64,000 nt of DNA from Methylomonas sp. UP202 (GTDB lineage Bacteria > Pseudomonadota > Gammaproteobacteria > Methylococcales > Methylomonadaceae): positions 310,001 through 374,000 of the forward strand of contig NZ_CP123897.1 of the NCBI RefSeq assembly GCF_029910655.1, read 5' to 3'. Both the position numbers and the translations under genes were made by a program. The notes under the pieces are model-generated. The model was not told the origin of the DNA. It saw only the letters and a program-made list of their open reading frames with translations, and made no database searches. The stretch's first letter is position 1. Each line of letters opens with the position of its first letter. This document shows, piece by piece, positions 19,501 through 27,294 of this stretch.

Positions 19501-19648
19501 GATTCCGCTGACGCGCAGCGCGTTTTTCGGCCCCATGGCGGTCGCCATCATGGGAGGGCTCACTGTGGCCACGTTGCTGACCCTGTTGTTTTTGCCAGCC
19601 CTATATGCCGCCTGGTTTCGAGTCGAAATGCCGGAAGCGAGCGATTAG
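16532..19648 (+). CDS. RND multidrug-type efflux pump
   Basis: A 1038-residue inner-membrane proton antiporter, colinear with AcrB-type pumps. The first helix is at about 15-32, and the porter loop includes GWPGASAEEVERQV. Helices at about 340-490 contain LGLLVDDAIIAVEMM, whose Asp-Asp pair is the proton-relay signature of hydrophobe-type (HAE) pumps. The second half repeats the layout, with helices at about 870-1030. Unlike the CzcA pump at the start of the window it carries the DD pair, so drugs, solvents or lipophilic metabolites are more likely substrates than metals. It is co-translated with the adaptor. The specificity is not readable. Confidence 0.9.
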   Translation: MKGFNLSEWALRHPALVLYAMLVMTLVGMASYTKLGQSEDPPFTFKIMVIRTGWPGASAEEVERQVTDKLEKKLQEVPWLDTLRSYSRAGESLIFLSALDSTPPSEVPNIFYQARKKVGDIRYTLPDGVEGPTFNDEFGDVYGNLYALTGPGYDYAELKRHAEAVRAELLRVPDVVKVDFFGEQKQRIYVDLSNAKLATMGIDVVSMLQTLQAQNLVTGSGSFDSPDEHVRIAVSGRYDQLEALRDVRLRVNNQEFRLGDVATVGRGYEDPPKDKVRFNGQESLLLGVAMRDGGDIIRLGKALDAAVTQIQSQLPVGLELHPVSSQPKAVQRSVNEFVKSLAEAVVIVLAVSLMSLGLRTGIVVAISIPVVLAITFWLMHLFGVGLHKISLGALILALGLLVDDAIIAVEMMASKMEQGWERTRAAAFAYTSTAMPMLSGTLVTAAGFLPIATAESSTGEYTRSIFQVVVIALLVSWVAAVVFVPYLGFRLLPNYRDRHARPSVFARWLARAGIGSEATGHDDLYQTPFYRRFRGLVAGCVKHRWLVITITLAMFVGAIVGFKFVQQQFFPDSTRPELVVDLRLAEGVSYAATEAEVKKLEDWLSRQSGIENYVAYVGNGSPRFYLPLDQQLPQRNFAQFVVLTQGPTEREALRLRLIQLFEQDFPNLRGSVLRLENGPPVGFPVQFRVSGPDLSELRRLARQVADTMRATPYLSNVQLDWEEPVKVVRIDVDQSKARLLGIGSNDIANLINGALQGLYVTEFREDIERIDLLIRGTKVERQHLSLLQHLMLPTRSGHSVPLSQIAILEYGFEEGVIWRRNRIPTVTVRANLYGDIQAPMVSARIEADLAEFKRKLPVGYRLETGGAVEESAKGGESVAAGMPLFVISVLTVLMIQLQSFSRVALVVLTAPLGMIGVTLFLLLFHQPFGFVAMLGTIALSGMIMRNSVILVDQIDQDKAAGRADFDAIVDSTVRRFRPIVLTAAAAILAMIPLTRSAFFGPMAVAIMGGLTVATLLTLLFLPALYAAWFRVEMPEASD

Positions 19649-19703
19649 TCGTCGCATCTCCGTGTGCGGCGATCCTTTCAATTTTCAATGATAAACCGAT
19701 TGC

Positions 19704-20138
19704 ATGAGCAGAATTGTATCTTCGTTGCCTGGGCGAATCAGGATACGCGACAAAGGCTTGCGGGACCCGGCTCGACAAACTCAACTTAGCCGGGAGTTGG
19801 CAAACATCACGGCGATTACCCAATGGCAAGCCAATCCACGCACCGGCAGTGTCGTCGTGAGTTTCGATCCCGGGGATACACCGATGGCAGAGCTGGAAGC
19901 CAAACTCGATGCCGCCGTCGACAATGTCTTGGGCGACGCGTTAACGCCGCCGCTGTTGACCAAGAAGCGCATTAACCGTTACAACAAAATCGCCATGTTG
20001 GGGAGTCTGGCGGCCTCGCTGGCACTTACTGCGGTGCGCCGAAAACGCTGGCGGCACTGGCATGCGGCGACGGGCTACCTGTTCGTCGCCAATTTAGGCG
20101 TGCATTTATATCTTTACCGGAAATCGCTATTTCGCTAA
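19704..20138 (+). CDS. HMA-like domain protein with C-terminal membrane segment
   Basis: A 144-residue protein. Residues 1-75 resemble an HMA_2-type heavy-metal-associated fold: the LPGRIRIRDKGL start, then ITQWQANPRTGSVVVSFDP. It lacks the CxxC pair of copper chaperones, so it probably does not bind metal in the usual way. Two hydrophobic stretches follow (about 92-108 and 120-138), the second with several His and Tyr. It begins 55 bases after the RND pump gene and could belong to the same transcript. The function is unknown. Confidence 0.65.
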   Translation: MSRIVSSLPGRIRIRDKGLRDPARQTQLSRELANITAITQWQANPRTGSVVVSFDPGDTPMAELEAKLDAAVDNVLGDALTPPLLTKKRINRYNKIAMLGSLAASLALTAVRRKRWRHWHAATGYLFVANLGVHLYLYRKSLFR

Positions 20139-20203
20139 GTACCGCGCTCGCGGTTCTAAAAGGTGGAGCGTGCGACCTTGGAGTCCGCCGGCGACTTGGC
20201 TGG

Positions 20204-20226
20204 ATTGCCACAGTGATGGTGGCAAT
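20204..20226. repeat. Perfect 8-bp inverted repeat upstream of the exporter gene
   Basis: ATTGCCAC, a 7-base spacer, then GTGGCAAT, about 130 bases before the TauE/SafE start. No U-tract follows. It may be an operator or a processing hairpin. No regulator is encoded nearby. Confidence 0.4.
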
Positions 20227-20353
20227 CGAGGCTGCGGGCTTTTGTATCTGAAAAAGGCATAATAGTATTCATTTTTATCATTAAAATGCCGACCGGTAAC
20301 ACTGGCATAATGTCCGCGCTTATCTGAATTAACGAAATGGAAGGCCGGAAATT

Positions 20354-21163
20354 ATGAATTTAATGTATACGCTGTCGGGTTTTGTAGTCGGTTTGCTGGT
20401 GGGCGTGACCGGCGTCGGCGGCGGCTCTTTGATGACGCCGTTGTTGGTGTTCCTTTTCGGTTTCAAACCAGCCGTCGCGGTCGGTACCGATCTGTTATAC
20501 GCGGCGATTACCAAAACCGCCGGCGTTTTTGTTCATCACGGCAAGCACAAGTCCGTGGATTGGCGCATCGTCGGTTGGCTCGCGCTGGGTAGCTTGCCGT
20601 TCGCGGGTATGACGCTTTACGTGCTGAAAAATCTGATGGCGGTCGGTAAGGAAACCACCGGTATGATTACTTTCACGTTGGGCGTGGCTTTGTTGCTGAC
20701 GGCCTGCGCGTTGCTGGTTCGTAGCTGGATGCTACGTCATTCGGCGAAAGAAGAAATCGACGACGAACACAGCAATCAGGATAACAGTGGCCGGTTTTCG
20801 CCAAGTTGGGAGCGATTTGCAACGGTGTTGACCGGCGCGATATTGGGCGTGTTGGTGACTCTGTCATCGGTGGGGGCAGGCGCGCTGGGTACCGTCGCGC
20901 TGCTATTTCTATATCCGAGAATGACTACGCTGAAAATTGTCGGCACCGATTTGGCGCATGCGATTCCACTGACTGCGGTGGCCGGGCTTGGGCACTTGAG
21001 CCTCGGGAACTTCGATTTGCAATTGCTGTTGAGCTTGTTGGCGGGTTCGTTGCCGGGCATCTGGCTGGGTAGCCACTTGAGCGCGAAGATTCCGGAGCAT
21101 TATTTGCGGCCGGCCCTGGCCACCTTGTTGCTCGTGATCGGTTTGAAATTTGTGCTGCAATAG
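20354..21163 (+). CDS. TauE/SafE-family anion exporter
   Basis: A 269-residue polytopic membrane protein of the sulfite exporter TauE/SafE (DUF81) family. It has two related halves, each opening with a Gly-rich motif: GVTGVGGGSLMTPLL near residue 18 and SSVGAGALGTVALLF near 175. Each is followed by a VGTDL/IVGTDL helix start. A charged cytoplasmic loop at about 125-155 separates the halves. The family exports sulfite, sulfoacetate or related C1/C2 organosulfur anions, and some members transport other anions. The neighbours do not define the substrate. A strong terminator follows, so it is probably monocistronic. Confidence 0.87.
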   Translation: MNLMYTLSGFVVGLLVGVTGVGGGSLMTPLLVFLFGFKPAVAVGTDLLYAAITKTAGVFVHHGKHKSVDWRIVGWLALGSLPFAGMTLYVLKNLMAVGKETTGMITFTLGVALLLTACALLVRSWMLRHSAKEEIDDEHSNQDNSGRFSPSWERFATVLTGAILGVLVTLSSVGAGALGTVALLFLYPRMTTLKIVGTDLAHAIPLTAVAGLGHLSLGNFDLQLLLSLLAGSLPGIWLGSHLSAKIPEHYLRPALATLLLVIGLKFVLQ

Positions 21164-21182
21164 ACCAAGGTTTAACGCTCGC

Positions 21183-21212
21183 GGCAACACTGGCCGGCCA
21201 GTGTTGCCTTTT
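21183..21212 (+). terminator. Rho-independent terminator after the TauE/SafE gene
   Basis: A perfect 26-base palindrome at 21183-21208 (GGCAACACTGG, CCGG loop, CCAGTGTTGCC) followed by TTTT, 20 bases past the stop codon. Confidence 0.88.
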
Positions 21213-21331
21213 ATCGATGATAGGCGTCGGGTAGGCTGACTCGGGCGTGGTAATACGCCTTGGTTGGTCGTGGATCGCGAATTGACGGCAAGAGAAGCGG
21301 GGGAGGGGGGGCGTCGGGTCGCCCGATAAGG

Positions 21332-21364
21332 TCGCCGGTCTCGAAGCGAGAAACCGGCGATTTT
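21332..21364. terminator. Stem-loop in the convergent gap before bipA's end
   Basis: TCGCCGGT pairs with ACCGGCGA and an inner CTCG with CGAG around an AAG loop, with a two-base bulge. TTTT follows on the plus strand only. It lies 20 bases beyond the bipA stop and may act on either transcript. Confidence 0.45.
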
Positions 21365-21383
21365 CAGGTTTGCGAATGCCGGG

Positions 21384-23207
21384 TTATTCGGCGGAACGGG
21401 CGGCGCGTTTGCGGTCGTTTTCGGACAGCAGTTTTTTACGTAGGCGTATCGATTGCGGCGTGACTTCGACCAGTTCGTCCTCGTCAATGAATTCCAGGGC
21501 CTGTTCCAGCGTCATTTTCTGGATGCGGGTCAGAATCAGGTTTTCGTCGGTACCGGCCGCGCGGATGTTGGTGAGCTGTTTGGCCTTGGTCGGATTGACC
21601 ACCAGATCGTTAGCCCGCGAGTGAATGCCAACCAGCATGCCTTCGTAGACTTCGTCGGCGTGAACGATGAACAATTCGCCGCGTTCCTGCAACGCAAACA
21701 GCGCGTAAGCCAGAGCCTTGCCCTGTACCATCGATACCAGTACGCCGCGCTTACGTACGCCGAAAGTGCCGGGTTTGACTGGGCCGTAATGGTCGAAGAC
21801 GTGGTAGAACAAACCGGACCCGGAAGTGGCGGTCATGAACTCGGTTTGGAAGCCGATCAGGCCGCGCGACGGTACCATGTATTCCAAGCGGATACGGCCC
21901 TTGCCATCCGGGACCATGTTCAGCAAGTCGCCCTTGCGCTCGCCGAGTTTCTCCATGATTGTGCCCTGGTGCTCGTCTTCCACTTCGATGGTGACCATTT
22001 CGAACGGTTCGGTGGTGACACCGTCTTCTTCCTTGAAAATCACTTCCGGACGAGAAACGCCCAATTCGAAGCCTTCGCGACGCATGTTTTCGATCAAAAT
22101 CGACAGATGCAATTCGCCGCGGCCGGACACTTTAAATTTGTCTGGATCGCTGGTGTCTTCGACGCGCAATGCGACGTTGTGCTGCAACTCCTTGTGCAAC
22201 CGATCGCGTATTTGCCGCGACGTGACGAATTTGCCTTCCTTGCCTGCGAACGGCGAGTTGTTGACCTGGAAAGTCATGCTGACGGTCGGTTCGTCGACTT
22301 TCAGTGGCGGCAAGGCTTCGACCGCGTCCTGCTGACATAGCGTGTCTGAAATTTCCAGTTTGTCGATACCGGTAAATGCGATGATGTCGCCGGCTTGCGC
22401 TTGTGGCACTTCGATACGTTCCAGCCCCTTGAAACCGAAGATTTGCAGCATCCGGCCGTTGCGGGTGGCGCCTTCTCGGTTGATCAAGGTCAGCGGTTGG
22501 TTGGTTCTGACGCTGCCGCGCTGGATGCGGCCGATGCCGATCACGCCGACGTAGCTGTTGTAGTCCAGGCTGATGACTTGCATTTGGAATGGGCCGTCTA
22601 TATTGACCGGTGGTGGACTCACCTTATCAACGATGGTTTGGAACAGCGGGGTCATGTCGCCGCCCTCGACAGTGCTTTCCAGCTCCAGACCTGCGTAACC
22701 TTTCAGCGCCGAGGCATAGACGATCGGAAAATCCAATTGTTCGTCGGTGGCGCCGAGCCGGTCGAACAAATCGAAGGTTTGGTCGATGACCCAGTCCGGA
22801 CGGGCGCCGGGGCGGTCGACTTTGTTAATGACGACAATGGGTTTCAAGCCCAGGGCGAAGGCTTTCTGAGTCACGAAGCGGGTTTGCGGCATTGGGCCGT
22901 CCACGGCATCGACCAGCAACAACACGCAGTCGACCATGGACAGCACCCGCTCCACTTCGCCGCCGAAATCGGCGTGGCCCGGTGTGTCGACGATGTTGAT
23001 GTGATAGCCGTTCCAGTCGATCGCGGTATTCTTCGCCAGAATGGTGATGCCGCGTTCTTTTTCCAGTGCGTTGGAGTCCATCACGCGTTCGTCGACTTTT
23101 TCGTGGGCGTCGAAGGTGCCGGATTGTTGCAGCAATTGATCGACGAGGGTGGTTTTGCCATGGTCGACGTGAGCGATGATGGCGATGTTTCTAAGTTTTT
23201 CTATCAC
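21384..23207 (-). CDS. typA: Ribosome-associated GTPase BipA/TypA
   Basis: A 607-residue translational GTPase needed for ribosome assembly at low temperature and for stress responses. G1 is AHVDHGKTT (residues 13-21), followed by [33 protein letters not shown] and a BipA-type C-terminal domain with [17 protein letters not shown] and [17 protein letters not shown]. Full length. It lies 82 bases downstream of the rhodanese gene on the same strand and may be partly co-transcribed with the LysR operon. Confidence 0.95.
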   Translation of the reverse strand: MIEKLRNIAIIAHVDHGKTTLVDQLLQQSGTFDAHEKVDERVMDSNALEKERGITILAKNTAIDWNGYHINIVDTPGHADFGGEVERVLSMVDCVLLLVDAVDGPMPQTRFVTQKAFALGLKPIVVINKVDRPGARPDWVIDQTFDLFDRLGATDEQLDFPIVYASALKGYAGLELESTVEGGDMTPLFQTIVDKVSPPPVNIDGPFQMQVISLDYNSYVGVIGIGRIQRGSVRTNQPLTLINREGATRNGRMLQIFGFKGLERIEVPQAQAGDIIAFTGIDKLEISDTLCQQDAVEALPPLKVDEPTVSMTFQVNNSPFAGKEGKFVTSRQIRDRLHKELQHNVALRVEDTSDPDKFKVSGRGELHLSILIENMRREGFELGVSRPEVIFKEEDGVTTEPFEMVTIEVEDEHQGTIMEKLGERKGDLLNMVPDGKGRIRLEYMVPSRGLIGFQTEFMTATSGSGLFYHVFDHYGPVKPGTFGVRKRGVLVSMVQGKALAYALFALQERGELFIVHADEVYEGMLVGIHSRANDLVVNPTKAKQLTNIRAAGTDENLILTRIQKMTLEQALEFIDEDELVEVTPQSIRLRKKLLSENDRKRAARSAE

Positions 23208-23289
23208 AGGATTGTCGGATTTTTAAAGAATAGGGAAATCGATGCAGCTGGAGGCGCTAGCCTCGATACTGAAAAACGCTTGCGACGGC

Positions 23290-23682
23290 TTAGCTTTGTT
23301 CCCACGGCAGATTGTGGAAACGCCAGCCGCCGAGATTGCCGCGGTGTTTCTGTTCGTCCAGTGGGCCTTCGAAGCCCTCCAGGATGTTGACCAAATGCCG
23401 GTAGCCGACCGCCTCCAGAGCTTTGGCGGCTTCGACCGAGCGTACGCCGCTACGGCAGAGCAACAAAATCGGCGCCGATTTGTCCGGCGCATGTTGTTGT
23501 ACCTGGTCCACGAAGGTTGGGTTGAGTTGCATGCCGGGGAATTCCTTCCAGGCGATGTGTATCGCTTTGGGAGGATGGCCGACGAAACCGTGTTCGATCG
23601 CGGTTCTAACGTCGATCAGTACCGCGGATGGGTTGTTCTGCAGTAAGGCCCAGGCTTGTTTGGGGTCGAGATTGTCTATCAT
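23290..23682 (-). CDS. Rhodanese-like sulfurtransferase
   Basis: A 130-residue single-domain rhodanese. The N-terminal VLIDVRTAIEHGFVGHPPKAIH segment is CH2A-like. The active-site loop is CRSGVRS, with catalytic Cys76. Such proteins carry persulfide sulfur for thiosulfate, cyanide or cofactor chemistry. The start overlaps the stop of the methyltransferase gene (ATGA), so the two are co-translated. No signal peptide, so cytoplasmic. Confidence 0.88.
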   Translation of the reverse strand: MIDNLDPKQAWALLQNNPSAVLIDVRTAIEHGFVGHPPKAIHIAWKEFPGMQLNPTFVDQVQQHAPDKSAPILLLCRSGVRSVEAAKALEAVGYRHLVNILEGFEGPLDEQKHRGNLGGWRFHNLPWEQS

Positions 23683-24269
23683 GGTGTCGAGTCAAGGTTG
23701 GTATTCTGTCCGATGAAGGCCGCTTCGTTGCGTGGTCCGCGCCGCAAGTCGCCGGTGCGGGCATATTCCCGGTAATATACCGGCGTCAGCGGGGCAAACA
23801 GTTGCAACAATTCGTTGCGGTTCAGCAGGAAAGCGGGGTTGCTGGGGCCGATCGGTTCCGGTTTGTCGCGGATAAAGGTTTGATAAAACAACAAGCCTTC
23901 GGGCTTCAAGGCCGTCATTATCGCATTACACAGGGTGCGGTCAAGAAAACGACTGATGACAATTACATCGAATAGCTGATTGCGCAAGCTGTCGGCTTCG
24001 ATACGGTGTTGCCGGCAGGTGATGTCGAGCGATCTTAGCTTGGCGTGGGAGGCTAGTATTTCCAGTGCGCGCGCGGAGATGTCCCAGGCTTGGACGCGCA
24101 GGCCTTGCTCGGCTAAAAACAAAGCATTTCCGCCTAATCCGCAAGCCAGATCCAGGGCAGAGCCCTCGGCCGGTAACAGGAAGGGGTGTTCAGCCAGCAC
24201 TTCGGTCGGCGGTCCTGGTTGGTGGGCGGCTTGATAGATCGCGTCCCATTTTGCTTGCAGGTCGTTCAC
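23679..24269 (-). CDS. Class I SAM-dependent methyltransferase
   Basis: A 196-residue protein starting at the GTG at 24269, which overlaps the LysR stop (GTGA). Longer frames run back into the LysR gene. Motif I is ALDLACGLGGNALFLAEQG (about 38-56), followed by VQAWDISARALEIL as the acidic loop that binds SAM ribose. FDVIVISRFLDRTL and GLLFYQTFI follow. The arrangement resembles TehB-like small methyltransferases. It is linked to LysR and the rhodanese by overlapping codons, so a role in oxyanion or sulfur-compound detoxification is possible. The substrate is unknown. Confidence 0.82.
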   Translation of the reverse strand: MNDLQAKWDAIYQAAHQPGPPTEVLAEHPFLLPAEGSALDLACGLGGNALFLAEQGLRVQAWDISARALEILASHAKLRSLDITCRQHRIEADSLRNQLFDVIVISRFLDRTLCNAIMTALKPEGLLFYQTFIRDKPEPIGPSNPAFLLNRNELLQLFAPLTPVYYREYARTGDLRRGPRNEAAFIGQNTNLDSTP

Positions 24270-25171
24270 GGCGGATCCATGCCGATGCGATGCGGCAGCC
24301 AAGCTTGGATAAAGTCCAGAAACGATCGTACCTTGGCCGACAAATATTTGCGGTGCGGATAAACCGCGTAAATTTCCAGCGGGGTGATACCGTATTGTTC
24401 CATCACCACTTGCAAGCGACCTTGTTCGATGTCGCGGCCGACGATGTAGCGCGGCAGCATGATCAGGCCAAGGCCGTTGACGGCGGCATTGCGGATCGGG
24501 TCGGCCATATTGGCCTGCATCCGGCCGGTCACTGTCACTGTCCGTTCGCCGAGAATGCCTTTGAAACGCCATTTATTGCGTGGTGGAATCGCCCAGTTGA
24601 TCAAGCAGCTATGATCTTCCAGGTCTTCCGGGTCTTGCGGGGTGCCGTGCAGCTTCAGGTATTCCGGCGAAGCGCAGACTACCAGCGACGAGGTGGCGAT
24701 TTTCCGCGCGACCAAGCTGGTGTCGTTAAGTTGGCCCAGGTAAATCGCCAAATCGACGCCTTCGTCGATCAGGTCTACCTGGCCGCCTTTTAGCACCATA
24801 TCGACCGACAGGTCCGGATAGTTTTTCAGATACTCGGTCAGTCCGGGCGAAATGTGGCTGGCGCCAATGACCGGCGGCGCCAGGATTTTCAACATGCCGC
24901 GCGGTTCGGTTTGCAAATGGGTGACCGCCGACTCCATCTCGGCGACGTCCAACAGCACCTGCTGACAGCGTTCCAAATAGGCTTCGCCGGCCTCGGTTAG
25001 ACTTAGGCTGCGGGTGGTGCGGTTGAACAAGCGGGTGTTCAATTCGCTTTCGAGCTGCATGATGTGTTTGGTGGCCATCGCCCTGGAAATGTCCAAGTCC
25101 TTGGCGGCACCGGCAAAGCTACCGGCTTTGGCGACGCGTACAAACACATTCATGCTGGTCAGTTTATCCAT
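24266..25171 (-). CDS. LysR-family transcriptional regulator
   Basis: A 301-residue regulator. The N-terminal winged helix-turn-helix occupies residues 1-60 (MNVFVRVAKAGSFAGAAKDLDISRA, then LNTRLFNRTTRSLSLTEAG). The periplasmic-binding-like effector domain covers about 90-295. It resembles the CrgA/PecT-like branch, with LRQ-type RTTRSLSLTEAGEAYLERC. GGAGG lies four bases before the ATG. Its own gene heads the operon with the methyltransferase and rhodanese, so autoregulation through the inverted repeat at 25220-25242 is likely. Confidence 0.92.
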   Translation of the reverse strand: MDKLTSMNVFVRVAKAGSFAGAAKDLDISRAMATKHIMQLESELNTRLFNRTTRSLSLTEAGEAYLERCQQVLLDVAEMESAVTHLQTEPRGMLKILAPPVIGASHISPGLTEYLKNYPDLSVDMVLKGGQVDLIDEGVDLAIYLGQLNDTSLVARKIATSSLVVCASPEYLKLHGTPQDPEDLEDHSCLINWAIPPRNKWRFKGILGERTVTVTGRMQANMADPIRNAAVNGLGLIMLPRYIVGRDIEQGRLQVVMEQYGITPLEIYAVYPHRKYLSAKVRSFLDFIQAWLPHRIGMDPP

Positions 25172-25191
25172 CGAAACCTCCTTGGTCGTCT

Positions 25192-25242
25192 GGGGGGGGG
25201 TAGGCGTGCTAATATGCTAATTGTTTCTCTAATGGATACAAT
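25192..25242 (-). promoter_or_regulatory. LysR upstream region: G9 tract and dyad
   Basis: A run of nine G (25192-25200) lies 20 bases upstream of the LysR start codon. Next to it, ATTGTTTC, a 7-base spacer and GATACAAT (25220-25242) form an inverted repeat with one mismatch and the T-N-A form usual for LysR operators. The G-tract lies in the leader between the dyad and the Shine-Dalgarno site, where length changes could alter expression. Confidence 0.5.
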
Positions 25243-25346
25243 TTATTTAATAAATTCCGAATTGTAAACTTTTTTTTGTACTGTATAGTATGCGGCAACT
25301 GAAAAGCAAACAGATGGAATCTTGTCAAGGGCAAGGTTGAGAGGAG

Positions 25347-25505
25347 ATGAAAGCGATGCAAGACATGAAAAAAGATATTCTGATCGGTACTTTGTTTTTT
25401 GCCGGGATTTGGAACTTTATGTCCGGTTTGTTTTTGGTCTCGACGGTTCTGTTTGCGGCGACGTCGATGTTTAGCAATATGTCCAAAGCTCAGTCCAACG
25501 GCTGA
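25347..25505 (+). CDS. Small membrane protein (about 50 residues)
   Basis: Translates to 52 residues from the ATG at 25347, or 49 from the ATG at 25356, which is better spaced (9 bases) from GAGGAG at 25341-25346. It has a short charged start (MQDMKKDIL) and one long hydrophobic helix (about IGTLFFAGIWNFMSGLFLVS and on), with a polar tail ending KAQSNG. A strong terminator lies 79 bases downstream, so it appears to be a self-contained transcription unit. I do not recognise a family. Confidence 0.6.
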   Translation: MKAMQDMKKDILIGTLFFAGIWNFMSGLFLVSTVLFAATSMFSNMSKAQSNG

Positions 25506-25583
25506 TCCCGAATTTGTAACTACCTCCTGGTGTTGTAATAACGAGCGGTAACCTCCTTCTTAAGTACTCCGCTTGGTTTTTTG

Positions 25584-25617
25584 CCTTCCACCGCGCAAGC
25601 GCTGGGAGGTTTTTTTT
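25584..25617 (+). terminator. Rho-independent terminator before hisE
   Basis: CCTTCCA (25584-25590) pairs with TGGGAGG (25603-25609) with one G-U, with a GC-rich inner stem and an eight-T run at 25610-25617. It separates the small membrane-protein gene from hisE. Confidence 0.82.
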
Positions 25618-25681
25618 GCCCGTCGGTTTTTGCGGCGGTCGTGTTATGATTTTGACTTTATTAACCATTGTCCCTGGTTGA

Positions 25682-26011
25682 ATGAGCGACGTTCTGCACC
25701 AACTTGCCGAAGTTCTCGAACAGCGCAAGCAACAATCCGCCGATCAGTCTTATGTGGCGGGTCTTTACGCCAAAGGTCTGGATCAAATCCTAAAAAAGAT
25801 CGGCGAGGAGGCCACCGAGACGGTCATGGCCGCTAAAGACGGCGATCCGGAAAAGATTGTCTACGAAGTCGCCGACCTCTGGTTTCACAGCATGGTGTTG
25901 CTGGCGCATCAAGGGCTGGGCCCGGATGCCGTGTTGAACGAGTTGCGCCGGCGTTTCGGCTTGTCCGGACTTCAAGAAAAAGCGCAGCGTCAATCTTCCC
26001 AAACGAATTAA
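25682..26011 (+). CDS. hisE: Phosphoribosyl-ATP pyrophosphatase
   Basis: A 109-residue enzyme of histidine biosynthesis, hydrolysing PR-ATP to PR-AMP. It is an all-alpha MazG-like fold with the metal-binding EExxE motif seen as [15 protein letters not shown] and then [14 protein letters not shown]. It lies directly before tatABC, with 13 bases between hisE and tatA. The hisE-tatABC order is common in proteobacteria. No hisI or hisF is adjacent in the window. Confidence 0.94.
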   Translation: MSDVLHQLAEVLEQRKQQSADQSYVAGLYAKGLDQILKKIGEEATETVMAAKDGDPEKIVYEVADLWFHSMVLLAHQGLGPDAVLNELRRRFGLSGLQEKAQRQSSQTN

Positions 26012-26024
26012 TTAGGAGCGAGTC

Positions 26025-26243
26025 ATGGGCTTCAGTATTCCGCATTTGTTAGTGGTGTTGGTGATCGTGGTTCTGGTCTTCGGTACCAAGCGCTTAAAAA
26101 ACGTCGGTGCCGATCTGGGCGAGGCGATCAAGGGTTTTCGTTCGGCGGTCAAGGAAGGAGGTGAATCCGATAAGTCGTTAGCCAAGGAAAATGGCGAAAC
26201 CCTGGAAGGCGAAGTGACTCATAAAGAAAAAGATCAGGTCTAA
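26025..26243 (+). CDS. tatA: Twin-arginine translocase subunit TatA
   Basis: A 72-residue protein with one N-terminal helix ([16 protein letters not shown]), the FGTKRL hinge, an amphipathic helix ([20 protein letters not shown]) and an acidic-basic tail. TatA oligomers form the path by which folded proteins cross the inner membrane. TAGGAG precedes the ATG. Confidence 0.94.
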   Translation: MGFSIPHLLVVLVIVVLVFGTKRLKNVGADLGEAIKGFRSAVKEGGESDKSLAKENGETLEGEVTHKEKDQV

Positions 26244-26246
26244 GCC

Positions 26247-26570
26247 ATGTTCGAAGTCGGTTTTTCCGAGTTGCTGATGATAGGGCTAGTGGCCCTGCTG
26301 GTGCTGGGGCCCGAAAAGCTGCCTAAGGCCGCGCGCATTGCGGGTTTATGGGTGGGTAAGGCGCGCGGCATCATTTCGACCGCCAAGGCCGAAATCAAAC
26401 AGGAATTGCAGGCCGAGGAAATGCGGCAATTGTTGCAACAGCGAATCGGAGCCGACGAATTGCAACAGGCCTTGAGAGACACCCAGTCCGCCGTGGACGA
26501 CATCAACTTTAGCTTGCAGGCGCCGACCGAGACCGATCAGTCCAATGACCCGCCCAAATCCGCAGGATAG
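26247..26570 (+). CDS. tatB: Twin-arginine translocase subunit TatB
   Basis: A 107-residue TatB. MFEVGFSELLMIGLVALLVLGPEKLP has the conserved Glu8 and the LGPEKLP hinge, followed by a long amphipathic helix and a polar tail. It binds twin-arginine signals together with TatC. It starts 3 bases after tatA and overlaps tatC by 26 bases. Confidence 0.94.
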   Translation: MFEVGFSELLMIGLVALLVLGPEKLPKAARIAGLWVGKARGIISTAKAEIKQELQAEEMRQLLQQRIGADELQQALRDTQSAVDDINFSLQAPTETDQSNDPPKSAG

Positions 26571-27294
26571 CGAACAATCTTTTTTCAGTCATCTCGTCGA
26601 ATTGCGCGACCGCCTGCTTAAGGTGGTGTTGTGCGTACTGTTGGTGTTCATCGGTACCGCCAGCTATGCCAACGAGATTTACGCTTATTTGGCGGAGCCG
26701 CTGTTGGCGCACATGCCTAAAAACAGCTCGATGATCGCTATCGACGTCGCTTCGCCGTTTTTCACGCCGTTCAAGCTGGCCTTCGTCGTCGCGGTGTTCG
26801 CCGCCATTCCGTTTATTCTCTATCAGTTTTGGGGCTTCGTCGCGCCGGGTTTATACCGTCATGAAAAGCTGATGGTATTGCCGCTATTGGTTGCCAGTAC
26901 CTTGTTGTTTTACGGCGGCGCGGCATTTGCGTATTTTCTGGTGTTTCCGTTGGTGTTCGGTTATTTGACCGCGACCGCGCCGGCCGGGGTCGCGGTGATG
27001 ACCGACATCGCCACCTATCTCGATTTTGTATTGGGGATGTTTTTTGCGTTCGGAGTTTGCTTCGAGGTGCCGATTTTTACGATCGTACTGGTTTGGGCCG
27101 GCATCGTTTCGCCGGAAAGTTTGGCCGAAAAGCGTCCTTACGTCATCGTCGGTGTGTTTGTGGTTGCGATGTTTTTGACGCCGCCGGATGCTTTGTCGCA
27201 AACCTTGTTGGCCGTGCCTATGTGGATGCTGTTCGAGTCTGGCTTGTTGTTTTCCCGTTTGTTCGTGGGTAAGCGGAGCGATGAGTCGTCATGA
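26545..27294 (+). CDS. tatC: Twin-arginine translocase subunit TatC
   Basis: A 249-residue, six-helix receptor for twin-arginine signal peptides. SFFSHLVELRDRLLK near residue 12 is the conserved N-terminal cytoplasmic signature, with helix 1 at about 24-42. FALGVCFEVPIF-type helix 4 residues appear as FAFGVCFEVPIFTIV. The end overlaps the YggS-like start by ATGA. Confidence 0.95.
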   Translation: MTRPNPQDSEQSFFSHLVELRDRLLKVVLCVLLVFIGTASYANEIYAYLAEPLLAHMPKNSSMIAIDVASPFFTPFKLAFVVAVFAAIPFILYQFWGFVAPGLYRHEKLMVLPLLVASTLLFYGGAAFAYFLVFPLVFGYLTATAPAGVAVMTDIATYLDFVLGMFFAFGVCFEVPIFTIVLVWAGIVSPESLAEKRPYVIVGVFVVAMFLTPPDALSQTLLAVPMWMLFESGLLFSRLFVGKRSDESS

